Positions 1 through 12,000 of a stretch of DNA of 64,000 bases are shown one piece after another (position 1 is the first letter of the stretch; the number at the start of each line of letters is the position of its first letter). This stretch comes from Streptomyces sp. ADI96-02. Lineage in GTDB: Bacteria > Actinomycetota > Actinomycetes > Streptomycetales > Streptomycetaceae. The stretch spans positions 5,343,580 through 5,407,579 of the forward strand of contig NZ_ML123034.1 of NCBI RefSeq assembly GCF_003846185.1. The letters are read 5' to 3'. The notes under the pieces were generated by a model. It saw nothing but the letters and a program-made list of their open reading frames with translations. It did not search any database and was not told the origin of the DNA. The position numbers and the translations under genes were made by a program.

Positions 1-1
1 G

Positions 2-82
2 AACGGCACGGACACCGCGCCCGGGTCGAACGGCACGGACACCGCGCCCGGGTCGAACGGCACGGACACCGCGCCCGGGTCG
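2..82 (+). repeat. 27-bp in-frame tandem repeat, at least three exact copies
   Basis: Three exact 27-bp units (2-28, 29-55, 56-82) each encode NGTDTAPGS, and a fourth partial unit decays into NGTAGS. The array probably continues upstream of the window. It codes for a flexible Thr/Gly/Pro linker within the giant protein. Exact repetition at DNA level suggests recent slippage or unequal recombination. Confidence 0.95.
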
Positions 83-3000
83 AACGGCACGGCCGGCTCG
101 CCCGCCGCGGACAGCGCCGACGGCGATACCGGCACCGGCATCAGCACCGGACCCGGTCCCCGCAGCGACGCGCCGCCGCTGACGGTCATCGTCTCGGAGA
201 CCCCGCCCGCGCTGGTCGACGGGTCTCCGGAGGCCGCCGCGCTGCTGGACGACGCGGGAGCGGACCGGGCCGTGGTGCTCGGCCCGCCGACCGGGTCCGA
301 CGCGACGGGGCTCCCGGAGCGCGGCGCGTTCGAGCTGACCCGGGAGGGTTCCGGCGCCCCGGTGCAGGTCCGACCGCTCGGCGGACCGGAGTTCACGGGC
401 GGTCCGGACACCCCGGGGAAGACGGCGTTCCCCGGCGCGAACGTGCTGCTGCCGCTCGCCGACGCCCTCGGCGTGCCGCCCGTCGTGACGGGCACCACGC
501 CGCCCACCACTTCGACCACACCGCCGCCCACCACCTCGACCGCTCCGCCGCCCGCGTCGACGACGACCCCGCCACCCGCTTCGACCTCCCCGGGCCCGCG
601 TCCCGTCGCGCACGGCGGCCCGACCGGCGAGCCCGGCGCGGACGCGACGCCGACGCTCACCACCGATGACACCCGGGCCGCACCCGACATCGAGCCGACG
701 GTCACCACCGACGGGCCCACGGCCGGCCCGGACGCCAAGCCGCTGGTGATCACCACCAGTTCGGACGGCCCATCGGACGTCACGGCGTCCCCGGCCCCCA
801 CCGGCCCGGAGTCGCCCGCCGACGTCAAGCCCCCGGTGGTCACGACCGGTTCGGACACCGCGCCGGACATCAAGCCGCCCCTCGTCACCACGCCGTCGGC
901 CCCCGCGCCCACGACCGGCACCGACGTCCCCGTCACCTCCAAGCCGACCGCCGACGCCCTGCCCTGGACCGAGACGGCCACCGATCTCCACCTGGAGTCG
1001 GACCGTGAGGACCAGGCGGCCGCGCCGCCCACCGAGCCGCCGTCCGGGCGGATCGTCGTACGCCCCGCGGGCCCGGAGGAGCCCCAACCGCACAAGAACC
1101 TGCGGGACTTCCTCCCGGAGGACGAGTGGTGGACCTTCTACATCGACCCGAAGAACCACGATGCCGCGCTCGAAGCCTTCCCGGACGACCCCGGCTCCTA
1201 CTACGACCACGACCGCTCGCCCGGATTCCAGCAGGGCATGGTGTCCGCGTACACCCGCTTCCTCGGTGACCCCGACACGGTCGCCACGCCCATGGACTCC
1301 TCCTCGTACCGGACCATGCACGGCCTGGCCACCGCGTACCTCGGCCGGTCGATCGGCTGGTCCGGCGGCGGGGCCACGCAGTTCCCGCTGCGGGGCGACG
1401 CGCTCGCCGACGACATGTTCGACGAGCGGATCGGCGACCAACTGCTGGTCTACGACGTGGCGAAGCGCGACTGGTCCAAGCCGCTGCCCAATCCCCGGCC
1501 GGTCACCATCCTGACCGGGTTCATGCACAGCAACCTGGCACTGGCGACCAATTACGGCAAGAACGCCGCTCCCGGACTCGTCGACGCGCTGTTCCAGCAG
1601 CACTACACGCGGGTCTCCGCTCCCGACGCCGACGACATGGTCAAGCTGGCCTCCACCGTCCGCACCATCCGGGCGCTGCACGTGGTGCACCCGTTCCAGG
1701 ACGGCAACCTGCGCTCCAACGTGCAGATCCTGCTGCCGAAGCTGCTCCTGGAGCAGGGGCTGCGCCCGGTCGTGCCGGACAACATGTACAGCCTCTTCCA
1801 GGGCGGCTACTCGGTGCCGCAGATGGTCGAGTCCCTGATCCGCAACGGGGCGCTGGACACCGGCGGATCGCGCCCGCCACAGGGCGAGACCGCCACCGAC
1901 CCGAACCTGGAGTCCGGTCAGGACGGTGCCGCGGACACCGCGAACCCGACGACGACCGCGAACCCGACGACGACCGCCACGGACGGCACCAGCGCCACGC
2001 CGCCGCCCGCCGCCGGGCCGTCCGTCACCACGCTCAGTGGTGAGACCGTGCCCTTCTCCGAGCTGCGCCGCTTCGTGCCGCGGACGGCCCTCACGCCGCA
2101 ACCCGGCGTCGCCGTACAGACGTTGACCATCTTGCAGAGCCCGGCCGAGGACGGTACGGCTCGGAGCGAGCACCGTGAGGCGCTGCTCGGCCAGGACACC
2201 TTCCGAGGGCTGCGCATCACCCCCGCCGGGCCTCCGCCCCCGGGAAGCACCGAGGCCCCGCGCGCACCCCGGAGGGTGTTCACCGGCCCGCCGACCGCGC
2301 TGCCAGGCTCCGGCACCAAGGGGGGTGCCGACTACTTCGTCGGCCACGGCAGCTCGCGTAGCGTCACCCTCGGCACGCACAACGCCGACCGCCCAGATGT
2401 CAAGGTCAGCGGGGTACAGCTCGGCGACGTGATCAGTTCCTGGACGCAGGACGAGGACGGCGACCAGAATCGGCCGCTGGTGCTCTTCTCCTGCGAGACC
2501 GGCCGGCAGCCGATGATCGCGGGCCTCCCGGTCGCCCAGCACGTGGCGAACCGGACCGGGCGCCCGGTGCACGCGCCGACCACCAAATCGGGCACGGTCA
2601 AGGACGCCGACGGCGCCGTACGCGCGATCCTCCTGGAGGGGCCCGACGGGCCCGGGCGGTGGCGGCTGTTCACGCCGGAGCCCGAGGGGGCCGAGCTGGA
2701 CGACCTGGCGCGCGCGGCCGGACTGCACGCCGGCCCGGACCCGGCCGACCCCTTCGCCCGCGCGCGTACCCTCCAGCAGATCCGCACCCTGCGTGACGTC
2801 CTCGGACCCGACGCCGAGACCAACCCGGACAACCGGGAGGCGCTGGCCGGCCTCGCGTACGTGGACGGTCTGCGCTGGCGCGACCCGGGCACCGCCGCCC
2901 GCTACGGCGACGGCCGCATGACCCCGGACCTGCTGGACCGCATGGTCACCGACTGGCACACCGCCAACGGCGAGCCGGGCGTCGACCCGGCCACCGGCCC

Positions 3001-6000
3001 CACCCACCGGCAGTACACCGCGTTCCTGGACGCCGCCGCCGGACTGCGGGCCGGAGAGACCCCGGCCACCACGCTCGACGAGCTGCTGCCGCCCCCGCCG
3101 CCCACGATGGACCCGGACACCCTGGTCTCACGGTCCGACGTGCTCGGCCTCACCTACGCCCGGTCCGCCCAGATCTCCTGGTCGCTGTCCGACGCCCCGC
3201 TCCCGCTGACCGACCTGCACCTCAGCCCCGAGGACACCGCCGAGCTGGCCCGCCGCCTGCACCGCCCACAGGCCGCCCCGGCCGGTCCGCAGGACGGCCC
3301 CGGGCCCGACGGCGCCCTGACACCGGGCACGACCCCCGACCCGGGCGACGACCACGCCGAGTCCGTCAACCCCCGGCCGGCCCCGCGAACGCCGCCCGGT
3401 CGCCCCGAGAGCATCGCCGAAGACCTGGACCTGGCCGGCGACACCGCTTCGCCGGGCCTCGCGGAGACCGTCCACGCGGACACGCGGACCTTCCGCAGGC
3501 TGCCGACCCCGGCCGACGGCGACTGCTTGTTCCACGCGGTGCTCGACTCCGCCCGCAGCCACCCCGTACCGCCCGCCTGGGCCGCCCGCGACGCCGCCGG
3601 ACTCCGCGGCCTGCTGCGCGACCGGCTCACCGAGTCCGAACTGCTCACCACGGCCGCCCTGACGACCCCGGATCCGGTCCTCGCCGTCGTCGACGACCTG
3701 CGGATGACCGCCCTCGCCGGAGTGCGGGACCCGGAGGCGCGGGAACGCGTCGGGCGAGACTGGGACCGGATCGCGCAGAAGGTCGTCACCGACGGCAACG
3801 GACGCCGGTGGCGGAGCGTCCTCCGGTACAGCGGCTACCCGCACCTCGCCGACGTCGCCCCCACCCCGGCGCACGCCCGTCAGCTCGGCAGCGACGGACT
3901 CATCCTCGCGGCGGCCGAACAGACGGCACTCTGGTCCACGCCCTTCGCGGACGTGCTCCCGCACCTGCTGGCCCACACCCTCGACCTCGACCTGCGACTC
4001 GTACAGCCGAACCCCTCGGCGCCGACCAGCAGCCTGGTCACCCCGCTCAACCCGGGCGGCACCGACGCCCTGCACCTTGCGTACAACGGCACCGACCACT
4101 ACGACGCGCTGATCCCGACCACGTCCCTGCCCGCACCCGTCGCCGCCGACCCGACGCCCGCCCCGGCTCCGGTGAGCGAAGAGCCGGCCACGCCCGACGT
4201 GTTCGGAGAGTGGCTGCGCGGCATGGGCGGTGTCACCGACCTGGACGGCGCCGACACCCCGACCCCGGACCCCGGCGACGCCGCACCGCTGGAGACCCAG
4301 CTGGAGAGGCACCGCCCGGCCCGCCTGCTGACCGGCGAGGACGCCCCGCCGCCCGGCCCCGCACCGCGCACCGTCACCTTCGACGACGGCAGCCGCCTGC
4401 CCACCGTCCTGATCAGCCCGGACGCCGACCCGGACGACGACGGTACGGGACCGGAGGCCCGGCCCGACCGGACCCCGCTGACCGGACTGCTCAACGGCCC
4501 CGGCTCCCTCACCCTGCGCTCGCCCGAGCAGGTGGCGAAGGAGGTCTTCGACCAGCTGCCGAAGAAGCTCCGGGACCAGTTCGACGAAGCGGAGCTGCTG
4601 CGCCTGCTGCGCGACCAGCCCGGCGCGTTCACCGCACCGCGCGGCGCACGCGTCGTGGGCCGGGAGAAGTCGGGCGTGGGCCACGAGCTGATCGTGGAGG
4701 CCGTCCCGTACCACCGCTGGGAACGCTTCGGCGACGTGGGCGGCGGCACCGTACGGCTGGACACCATGCGCCGCGGCCAGGCCAGTACGGGCGGCGGGCG
4801 CAGCGTCGGCGTCGGCCGCCGGATCGCCGGGGCACTGGGCATGGGCCCGCCGCTCAACTGGATGCTCAAGATCGGCGTCGCGCTGGGCTGGACCCGCAGG
4901 ACCGACTACACCCCGGGCACCCAGGCGTACCACCAGAGCGAGCACCGGGGATGGGAGGGCTCGCACCTGCACCTGGACGACGTCCACTACCGGGTGCGGG
5001 TCGAGCGGGTCACCGAAGCGCCGAAGACGACCGGACCGGACCGTACGACCACCCCCGCCCCGCGGTGGCGGCGCAACGAGGTGCACGCCGCCCGGTTCGC
5101 CATGCGCGACGGGCTCAGCTGGCGGCTGCCGGACGAGCTCACCGTCCCCTACAAGGGACCGAAGCGGGCCCCGCGGACGCTCACCTTCCCCGACGGGGCC
5201 GAACCCCGGATCGCCGACACGACCGCCCTGCACCTGACGGACCCGCCGGAGGACGTGGCGCTCGCCCTCTCCGGCGCCCGGCCCGGCAGTTCCGCCCACC
5301 GGACGCTGATCTCGTACGTCCGCCCCGAGCGGCTGCTCGGTCTGTTCGGGCGGTTCGCCGGACCGGTCAGCGGTCCGGAGCTGACCCGGGGCAGCGGACA
5401 GCACCCGCTGGGCCACCTGGTCGTCGAGCGGTCCATCCCGCACCGCGCCACCCTGGTCACCGAGTCCGTCAAGGCGGAGGTGCGCGACCTCACGCAGGTC
5501 ACGTACCAGAACCAGCGCGCCCACGTCCGCGACACCCGCCTCGGCGTCCAGATCACCGCGGGCCCCAACCACACCCTGATCGGCCCGGAGACCGACATAC
5601 GCGTCCAGGGCGGCCCCCTGGTGCGCACCGACCTGAGCGCCGGACGCGGCCACTACTTCGGCACCGACGCCGCCCGCAAGGTCACCGGCCGCGTCCGCAA
5701 CCACCCGGTCGCCCTCTACCGGGTGGAGCGCACGCTGATGGTGCGCGAGGCGGGCCGTCCGCAGTCCGCCGCCCGCCCGGTCCGGGTGGTCAGCCTCGAC
5801 TGGTACTCCACCCAGGACGCGCGCCGCCTCGCGGGCTGGGACAGCCGTACGCCCGGAGCGACCGGCCCGAACCCGGACGCCGAGCCGCCGGTGCCCTGGT
5901 ACCTCACCCGGGAGGCCCCCGTCCACCTCGGCGGCCAGGTCCGGGCGGAGGGCTTCCGGCCCGACCGCCGGCCCACCCCGCCCCCCGCACCGGCCACCGC

Positions 6001-9000
6001 CCCCGCACCCGGCACGACCACGGCGACACCCCCCGCGCCCGCCCCGCAGGACCCCCTGCGCACCTTCGCGGACACGGTGCTGGACACCCTCACCCGCGCC
6101 TACCCGTCGCTGTTCGCACCGCCGCTGATGCTGCGTCACCCGCACCTGGCCAAGCTCTGGTACGGGGACGGGCGGATGCGGACCGCCCTGCACAACGAGC
6201 GCCAGGTCCGCGAGGCGCTGAGCCGCCCCACCCTCGCGCAGAGCCTGGACGACCTGACGACCACCGGTGTGCCGGTCACCCTGACCGAGGACGGCAAGGT
6301 CCGCCGCGGCCACCACACCCTGATCCTGCGCGCCCGGCTCACCGACCGGCAGTTCGAGACCACCCTCAGCGAACGCTCGCTGCGCAACGCGGTGATCGGT
6401 ACCGAGCTGTCGGGGCAGGGGCAGCAGGTGTCCACCACGCTGTCCGCCGGGGTCGAGCTGGGCGTCTCGCCCCGCGACCACGACAAGGAACCGGCGAGCG
6501 GGGCGCCCCGCCAGGCCGGCAGCCTCGCCGTCGGCGCGCGCTACGCCAGGACCGACGCCAAGGCCACCAAGAACACCGTCGCGGTCACCCACGACCAGCT
6601 CACCTTCCAGAACGGCGCCGACCTCTACAGCTACCAGGTGGAGCTGGGCGCGTCCTTCGAGGGGCACCGCCGCCCGCGCGGCTGGACCCGGCTCGTATCG
6701 GTCGGGCTGCTCGGCGCGGGCCTGTTCGTCAGCAAGGTCGAGGACCGCCCGCTGTTCACCCGGGGGAGCGAGACCGTGGGCCGGGTGGAGCTGGCGGTCC
6801 CCACCGGCCACGGCTCCGACCGCCACGCCCCGACGGACCCGCCCGCCACCACGTCCACCGGCCCGGCGACGGCCCCCGCCACGACGGGGCCCGCGACCGC
6901 TCCTGCCGCCACAGGCCCGGGGACCGCGCCCGCCACCACGCCGTCACCCACCCCCGAACCGCCGCGGCCCTCCGCCGACGACGCGGACCGACTCCTCGAC
7001 GGAACGCTGTCGTCGCCCCCGGCCAATGCCGCCGACCGGCAGCTCGTCCAGCAACTGCTCCGCGCCCCGAACGTGGTGCTCAGCACCGAGGGCGGGCACC
7101 AGCGCCAGCAGCTCGTCCAGAACACCGCCGACCGCGCTTCCGGCACCTCCTGGCACACCAACGCCCCCGGCACTCCGGTCAGCACCGCCCTGCGACGCGC
7201 CATGGCCGACCTCGGCATCGCCGGGCAACTCGGCCAGTACCTCGGCCCGTTCGGCTCCCGCATCACCGGACTCACCGGTGCGGGCCCCCTGTCGACCCAC
7301 TACCTGAAGGCCGCGGTCCGCGGCGACCTCGGCAACCTCCGGGTCAAGAGCGACCCCAAGCCCGGCAACTTCGAGGCGACCCTCGGCAACGAGCACCGCG
7401 TGACGGCCAGTTCCGGCATCACGAGCCGCACCGCGGTCGGCCTCCAGGGCACGAGCACGCCGCTCCAGAAGGCTCCGGGCGCCGAGGCGGTGATCGGCTC
7501 GTACTCGACCGCCCTCCAGTACGCCTGGGGCAAGGGCCGCAGCGTCGCGCACACCCTCACCCGGGGACGGACCACCACGCTCACCTACGCCGGCCGGATG
7601 TACCTGGTGGTCGCCGACGCCACCGAGACCGTCGCCGTACGGGACCGCTGGACGGCCGCCATGGGAGCCATCGGCACCCGCGCCGGGACCGGGATCAGCT
7701 CCGCCGCCGGGCGGATCTCCGAGCGGCTCGGCCGCGGCCTCGCCCCGCGCCGCGCCGCCGCCGCGCGCCACCGCGTCCCGGACGCCGTGATGTTCCACCT
7801 GCCGATGCTGGACGCCATCGAGGCCGGGCTCGCCCCCGACGGGCTCGGCGACACCACCCCCGGCAACCTCGGTCGCGGCTACCGGCTGCCGCCCTTCCTG
7901 CGGGGCCGCCGCTTCCCCTCCCACCCCAGCGGCCAGCTCGACGCGAGCCCCGTGGCACCCCGGCTGATGGGGCAACTGGAGAAGATCGGCGTGCCCTCGC
8001 ACGACCGGGAACAGGCCCTCCAGCACCTTTCCCCCGACTTCCTCCGCTCCCACCTCCACGAGCTGACGACCGACGGACTGACCCTGCCGGTCCGCTACCG
8101 CGCCTGGTCCAGCCCGCACCACCTGCCGGTCGGCGGCAGCCCCGGCCGGCTGACGTTCACGCTGACCCCGGTCACCACCACCGTGCGGCGGCTGCGCACC
8201 GGCTACGAACTGGAGGACTACCGCACCAACCACCGCGACGACGCCGGCGCCCAGGCACAGGACCGCGGCGGCGACGTGACGCTCAGCGTCGGCGAACGCG
8301 TCACGGGCGACGGGGCGCTGGTCGCCAATCCGGCCCTCCAGGGCACGGCCGCCAAGCAGCGGGCCACCAACCGGACCGAGACCGCGGGAACCACCGCGAT
8401 GCCCAACGTCGTCACCACCCAGACGCATGCCGAGATCGTCACCACCTACACCCTGACGGCCACCCTGACCAACGCCGCCGGGGAGCCGCTGACCGCCGCC
8501 GTCACCGCCGACGTCGGCAGCCTCTCCGAAGTGCTCCCGACCAACCTGCTCACCCCGGAGGGCGACGGCTCCGACGGCGCGCTCACCGAACAGGACGTGC
8601 CCGGACCCGATCGCGCGGTCACCGTACTGACGGCGGATCAGGCACGGCCGGAAGCCGTCGCCGCCTGGCGGACCACGGATCGGGAGACGGGCGGGAGCGA
8701 CCCGGACATCCTGCCCGTCGACGACCTCCTCGGCTCCGGCATCCTCGCCGTGGACATCCTCGGCGCGCCCAACGTCCAGGACGCACTGACCCTCGCCACC
8801 GCCCGCGCCGACGGCTTCCCGGGCGACACCGACCTCGGGACGCGGCACACGGGCGACATGCTCGCCGAACGCGTACGGATGGCCCGGCACACCCCGCTCA
8901 CCGGCCTCGGCACCGCCGCCGCGCAGGCCCAGCAGGAGGCCACCTCGCAGGTCGGCCTCACCGGGGGCTTCCGCGAGGCGCTGAGCCCCGACGGCTCACC

Positions 9001-12000
9001 CCTGCCCACCCAGTCCTCCGCCCGGCTGCTGGGCCAGTCCCACACCGCCGACTCCCGCGTCTACGCCAAGATGCACAGGAGCGGCACGCGGCTGCTCGCG
9101 GTCGAGAACAAGCCGCGCATGGAGGCCATGCGGCGGCACAGGACCGGCGACGCGCTGGCCCCGGGCATCGCCGACAACGTCGAGGGCGCGGTCAGCACCT
9201 CCCCGCTGGCGGGCAACAGCAACGCGGGTGTGACCAACCCCGGGGCCACCGTCCCCATCGGCGGCGCCAACGACTCCACCGCCCTCAGGGCGGCGGTGGA
9301 CACCACCCTCGGCGCGCACGTGAAGGTCGTCGCCGACCGCAGCATGCTCTTCGCGATTCCGGTGAGCTGGCTGTCGGTGGCCGAGGTGGACCACCGGGTC
9401 ACCGACAGCCGCCCGATGCAGGCCCTGGGCAAGCCCCGGCGAGGTCCGCGCGCCGCCGAGGCCGAGACCACCGCCCTGGTCTGGCTGCGCGAGGACATCG
9501 CCCGCGACCTCGGCCTCCTGGACGACACCACGTTCCCCGACGAGGCTCGTGCTGCCTGGGACGACCAGGCCAGGGCGGCGGCCGACCTCGCCACCGCCGA
9601 GAAGAACTACTACGACGCCCGCGCGAAGGCCCGGGAGACCTGGCTCGACCTGAGCGCCGACGAGCGGGCCGCGCTCGGCGGCGACGGCCGCCCGACCGTC
9701 CTGCCCCGGCCGATCGCCGGGTCCCCGGCCGTCGCCGCCTGGGAAGCCGCCCGCGACGACGTACGCCTCTGGCAGCAGCGGGTCGACGGCGCCGCCGCCG
9801 ACCACCACCGCCTCCACCTGGCCGCCACCCGCCTCACCGCCCACCACCAGGGTTCGGGCACGGTCCCGGTGAAGGACGCGCCGCAGGAGTACGCCGCACC
9901 GGACTGGCGCTCCGAGGCGCCGAAGCCCCACCAGGTCACCGGGACCACCGGGACCGCCCCGCGCACCCTGACCTCGCCGGACGGCCGCACGGTGCACGAG
10001 GTGCACGAAGTCCCGCACGACGGGGCCTCGTTCTTCCACGCGCTCCTCGCGACGGCCCAGGACCGGGGCAGGCTGCCGTACCTGCTCGACGCCGGCCTCG
10101 CGGACCGGTTCACGGCCGACCCCGGCAACCCGGAGGTCACCGCCGAGGCCGTCGACGCCGCACGCCACCGGCTGGCCTGGGCGCTGGCCGACGACGGCAA
10201 CGAGGACCTGCTCGACGGTCTGGCCCTGGATGCGGCGGACACCTTCACCCAGGACGAACTGGACGCGGCAGGGCTGGAGCTGACCCCGGCCCAGCAGGCC
10301 GAGTTCGACGCGCTGGGCCGCCTCCCGCAGACCCTTTGGCCGAGCCCGGAACAGCGGGTGGCCTTGGCCACGGCAGCCCTGTCCCGCCCGTTCGCCGCCG
10401 AGCCCGCGGCGACGACGCCCGACACCGAAAGCCCGGCCCCGCCCGAGCGCCGGGCCGGTGACCACGGCGGAGCGGACCTGTTGCCCGCGCTCGCGGCCCG
10501 GGTCCTCGGCACCCCGGTGACGGTGGTGACGGGGGAGGGGCGGCAGCAGATGTTCCTGCCGCGCGGGGCCGACCCGGCGACCGCCGATCCGGCCACCGGC
10601 CCGCTGCTGTTCGCGGCGGACGGCTTCTTCTCCGCCGCCCTGGCGCCCGGCGCGACGCCCCCGGTCACGACCGCGCTCCCGACGCCGGCGACGACCACGG
10701 CGACGGGTTCGACGCCCGCACCCTCCGGTGAGAGCACGGCCCCGGGCACGACCAGCACCACGGGCACCGACGGGAAGCCGCCCGCCCATCGCAGCCACGC
10801 CACCCCGCCCTGGCTGCCGCCCGCCGACGCCACCGGCCCCCGCTACCGTCTGGACCGCGACGGGTTCCTCACCGGACCCGACGGGGCCACCTTCACCCAG
10901 GGCAGCCCGGCAGGCCGGGGCAACGGCTTCTTCGCCGCGCTCTCCACCGCCCTGCACCACGCGGCCGATCAGCCGGGGCGCGACCGGCCAGAGGCGGCGC
11001 GGCTCCGAGGACGGGCCAGGGTGTCGCCCGCCCAACTGATGCGCCTCAACGGGCTCCCCGGCGACCGCGCCGAGCACGAGGCGCTCTTCTCGCCCCCGCC
11101 GCTCAAGGTCCGGCCGGGCGCGCCCGCCCCGAGCCGGAGCGCCCTTGACGGTCATCTGCGCCGTCACCTGGCGGATGCGCCGTGGGGGCCGGAGGCCGAC
11201 CGCGCGGTGGCCGAGTGGGCCGCCGCCGCCACCGGGACGACGGTGACGCTGGTCGAGGAGAACGGCGTCGTCCACACCTACCCCGGTCCGTCCCCCGACG
11301 CCCCTGTGCTCCGCCTCCGCCGTCGCGGCGGCGACTTCGTACCCCTGCTTCCGCGCACCCCGGCCCCGTCCCCGGCTCCCGCGCCGGAGACGAAGGAAGC
11401 GGTCGAGACACCGGAGGAGCCGAAGGAGTCCGCACCGAAGACTCCGGAACCGACGGCGGCCGAAACCCCTGAACCCGAGGCGGCCCAGACGCCGGAACCG
11501 AAGCGAGCCGAAACGCCCGAGGAGAAGCCTCCGGCCCCGGCCACGCCCACCCCTCCGCCGACCACGCCCGCCCCGCCGGAGACGACCGCCGTCAACGAAG
11601 CGCCGCTCCCGCCGCCCGCGTCCCCGACCGGTAGCGATCACCCCGGGTTGCAGGGCGAGGAGGAGGCGTACGAACTCAGCACCCTGTCCGGCGCTGAGTC
11701 CCAGCCGCACGATCGCACCGACTCCGACTCCGACTCGGAGATCGAGACCCGGCGGGGCGAGGACCCCGGAGCCGACACCCCGGCCCCGGCGGTGCCCCGT
11801 GACGCCGGGCTGAACCGGTGGCTCACCGGCCAGATCACCGAGGACGACCTGCCTCCCACCCACGACGCGCCCGGCCCCGGCCCCGAGGAGACCGTGAGCA
11901 TCGCGGAGCTGATCGAGGCCGGCGGCACCCCGACCCAGGGGCAGCGCGCCGAGGCGATGCTGCGCGGCGACGACCGGCTGCCCGCCGCCGCCCTCACCCC

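Noticed and set aside
2..110. CRISPR array
   Set aside because: The repeats are directly contiguous with no spacers and are in frame as protein linker.
272..274. GTG 272 as the start of the giant protein
   Set aside because: The frame is open without a stop from base 2, and the NGTDTAPGS repeats read in the same frame. No Shine-Dalgarno precedes GTG 272.
3808..10461. 2,217-codon open frame on the + strand in another frame
   Set aside because: Its translation is almost all Arg, Pro, Gly and Ala, as expected of an out-of-frame reading of high-GC coding DNA. The overlapping frame has recognisable domains.
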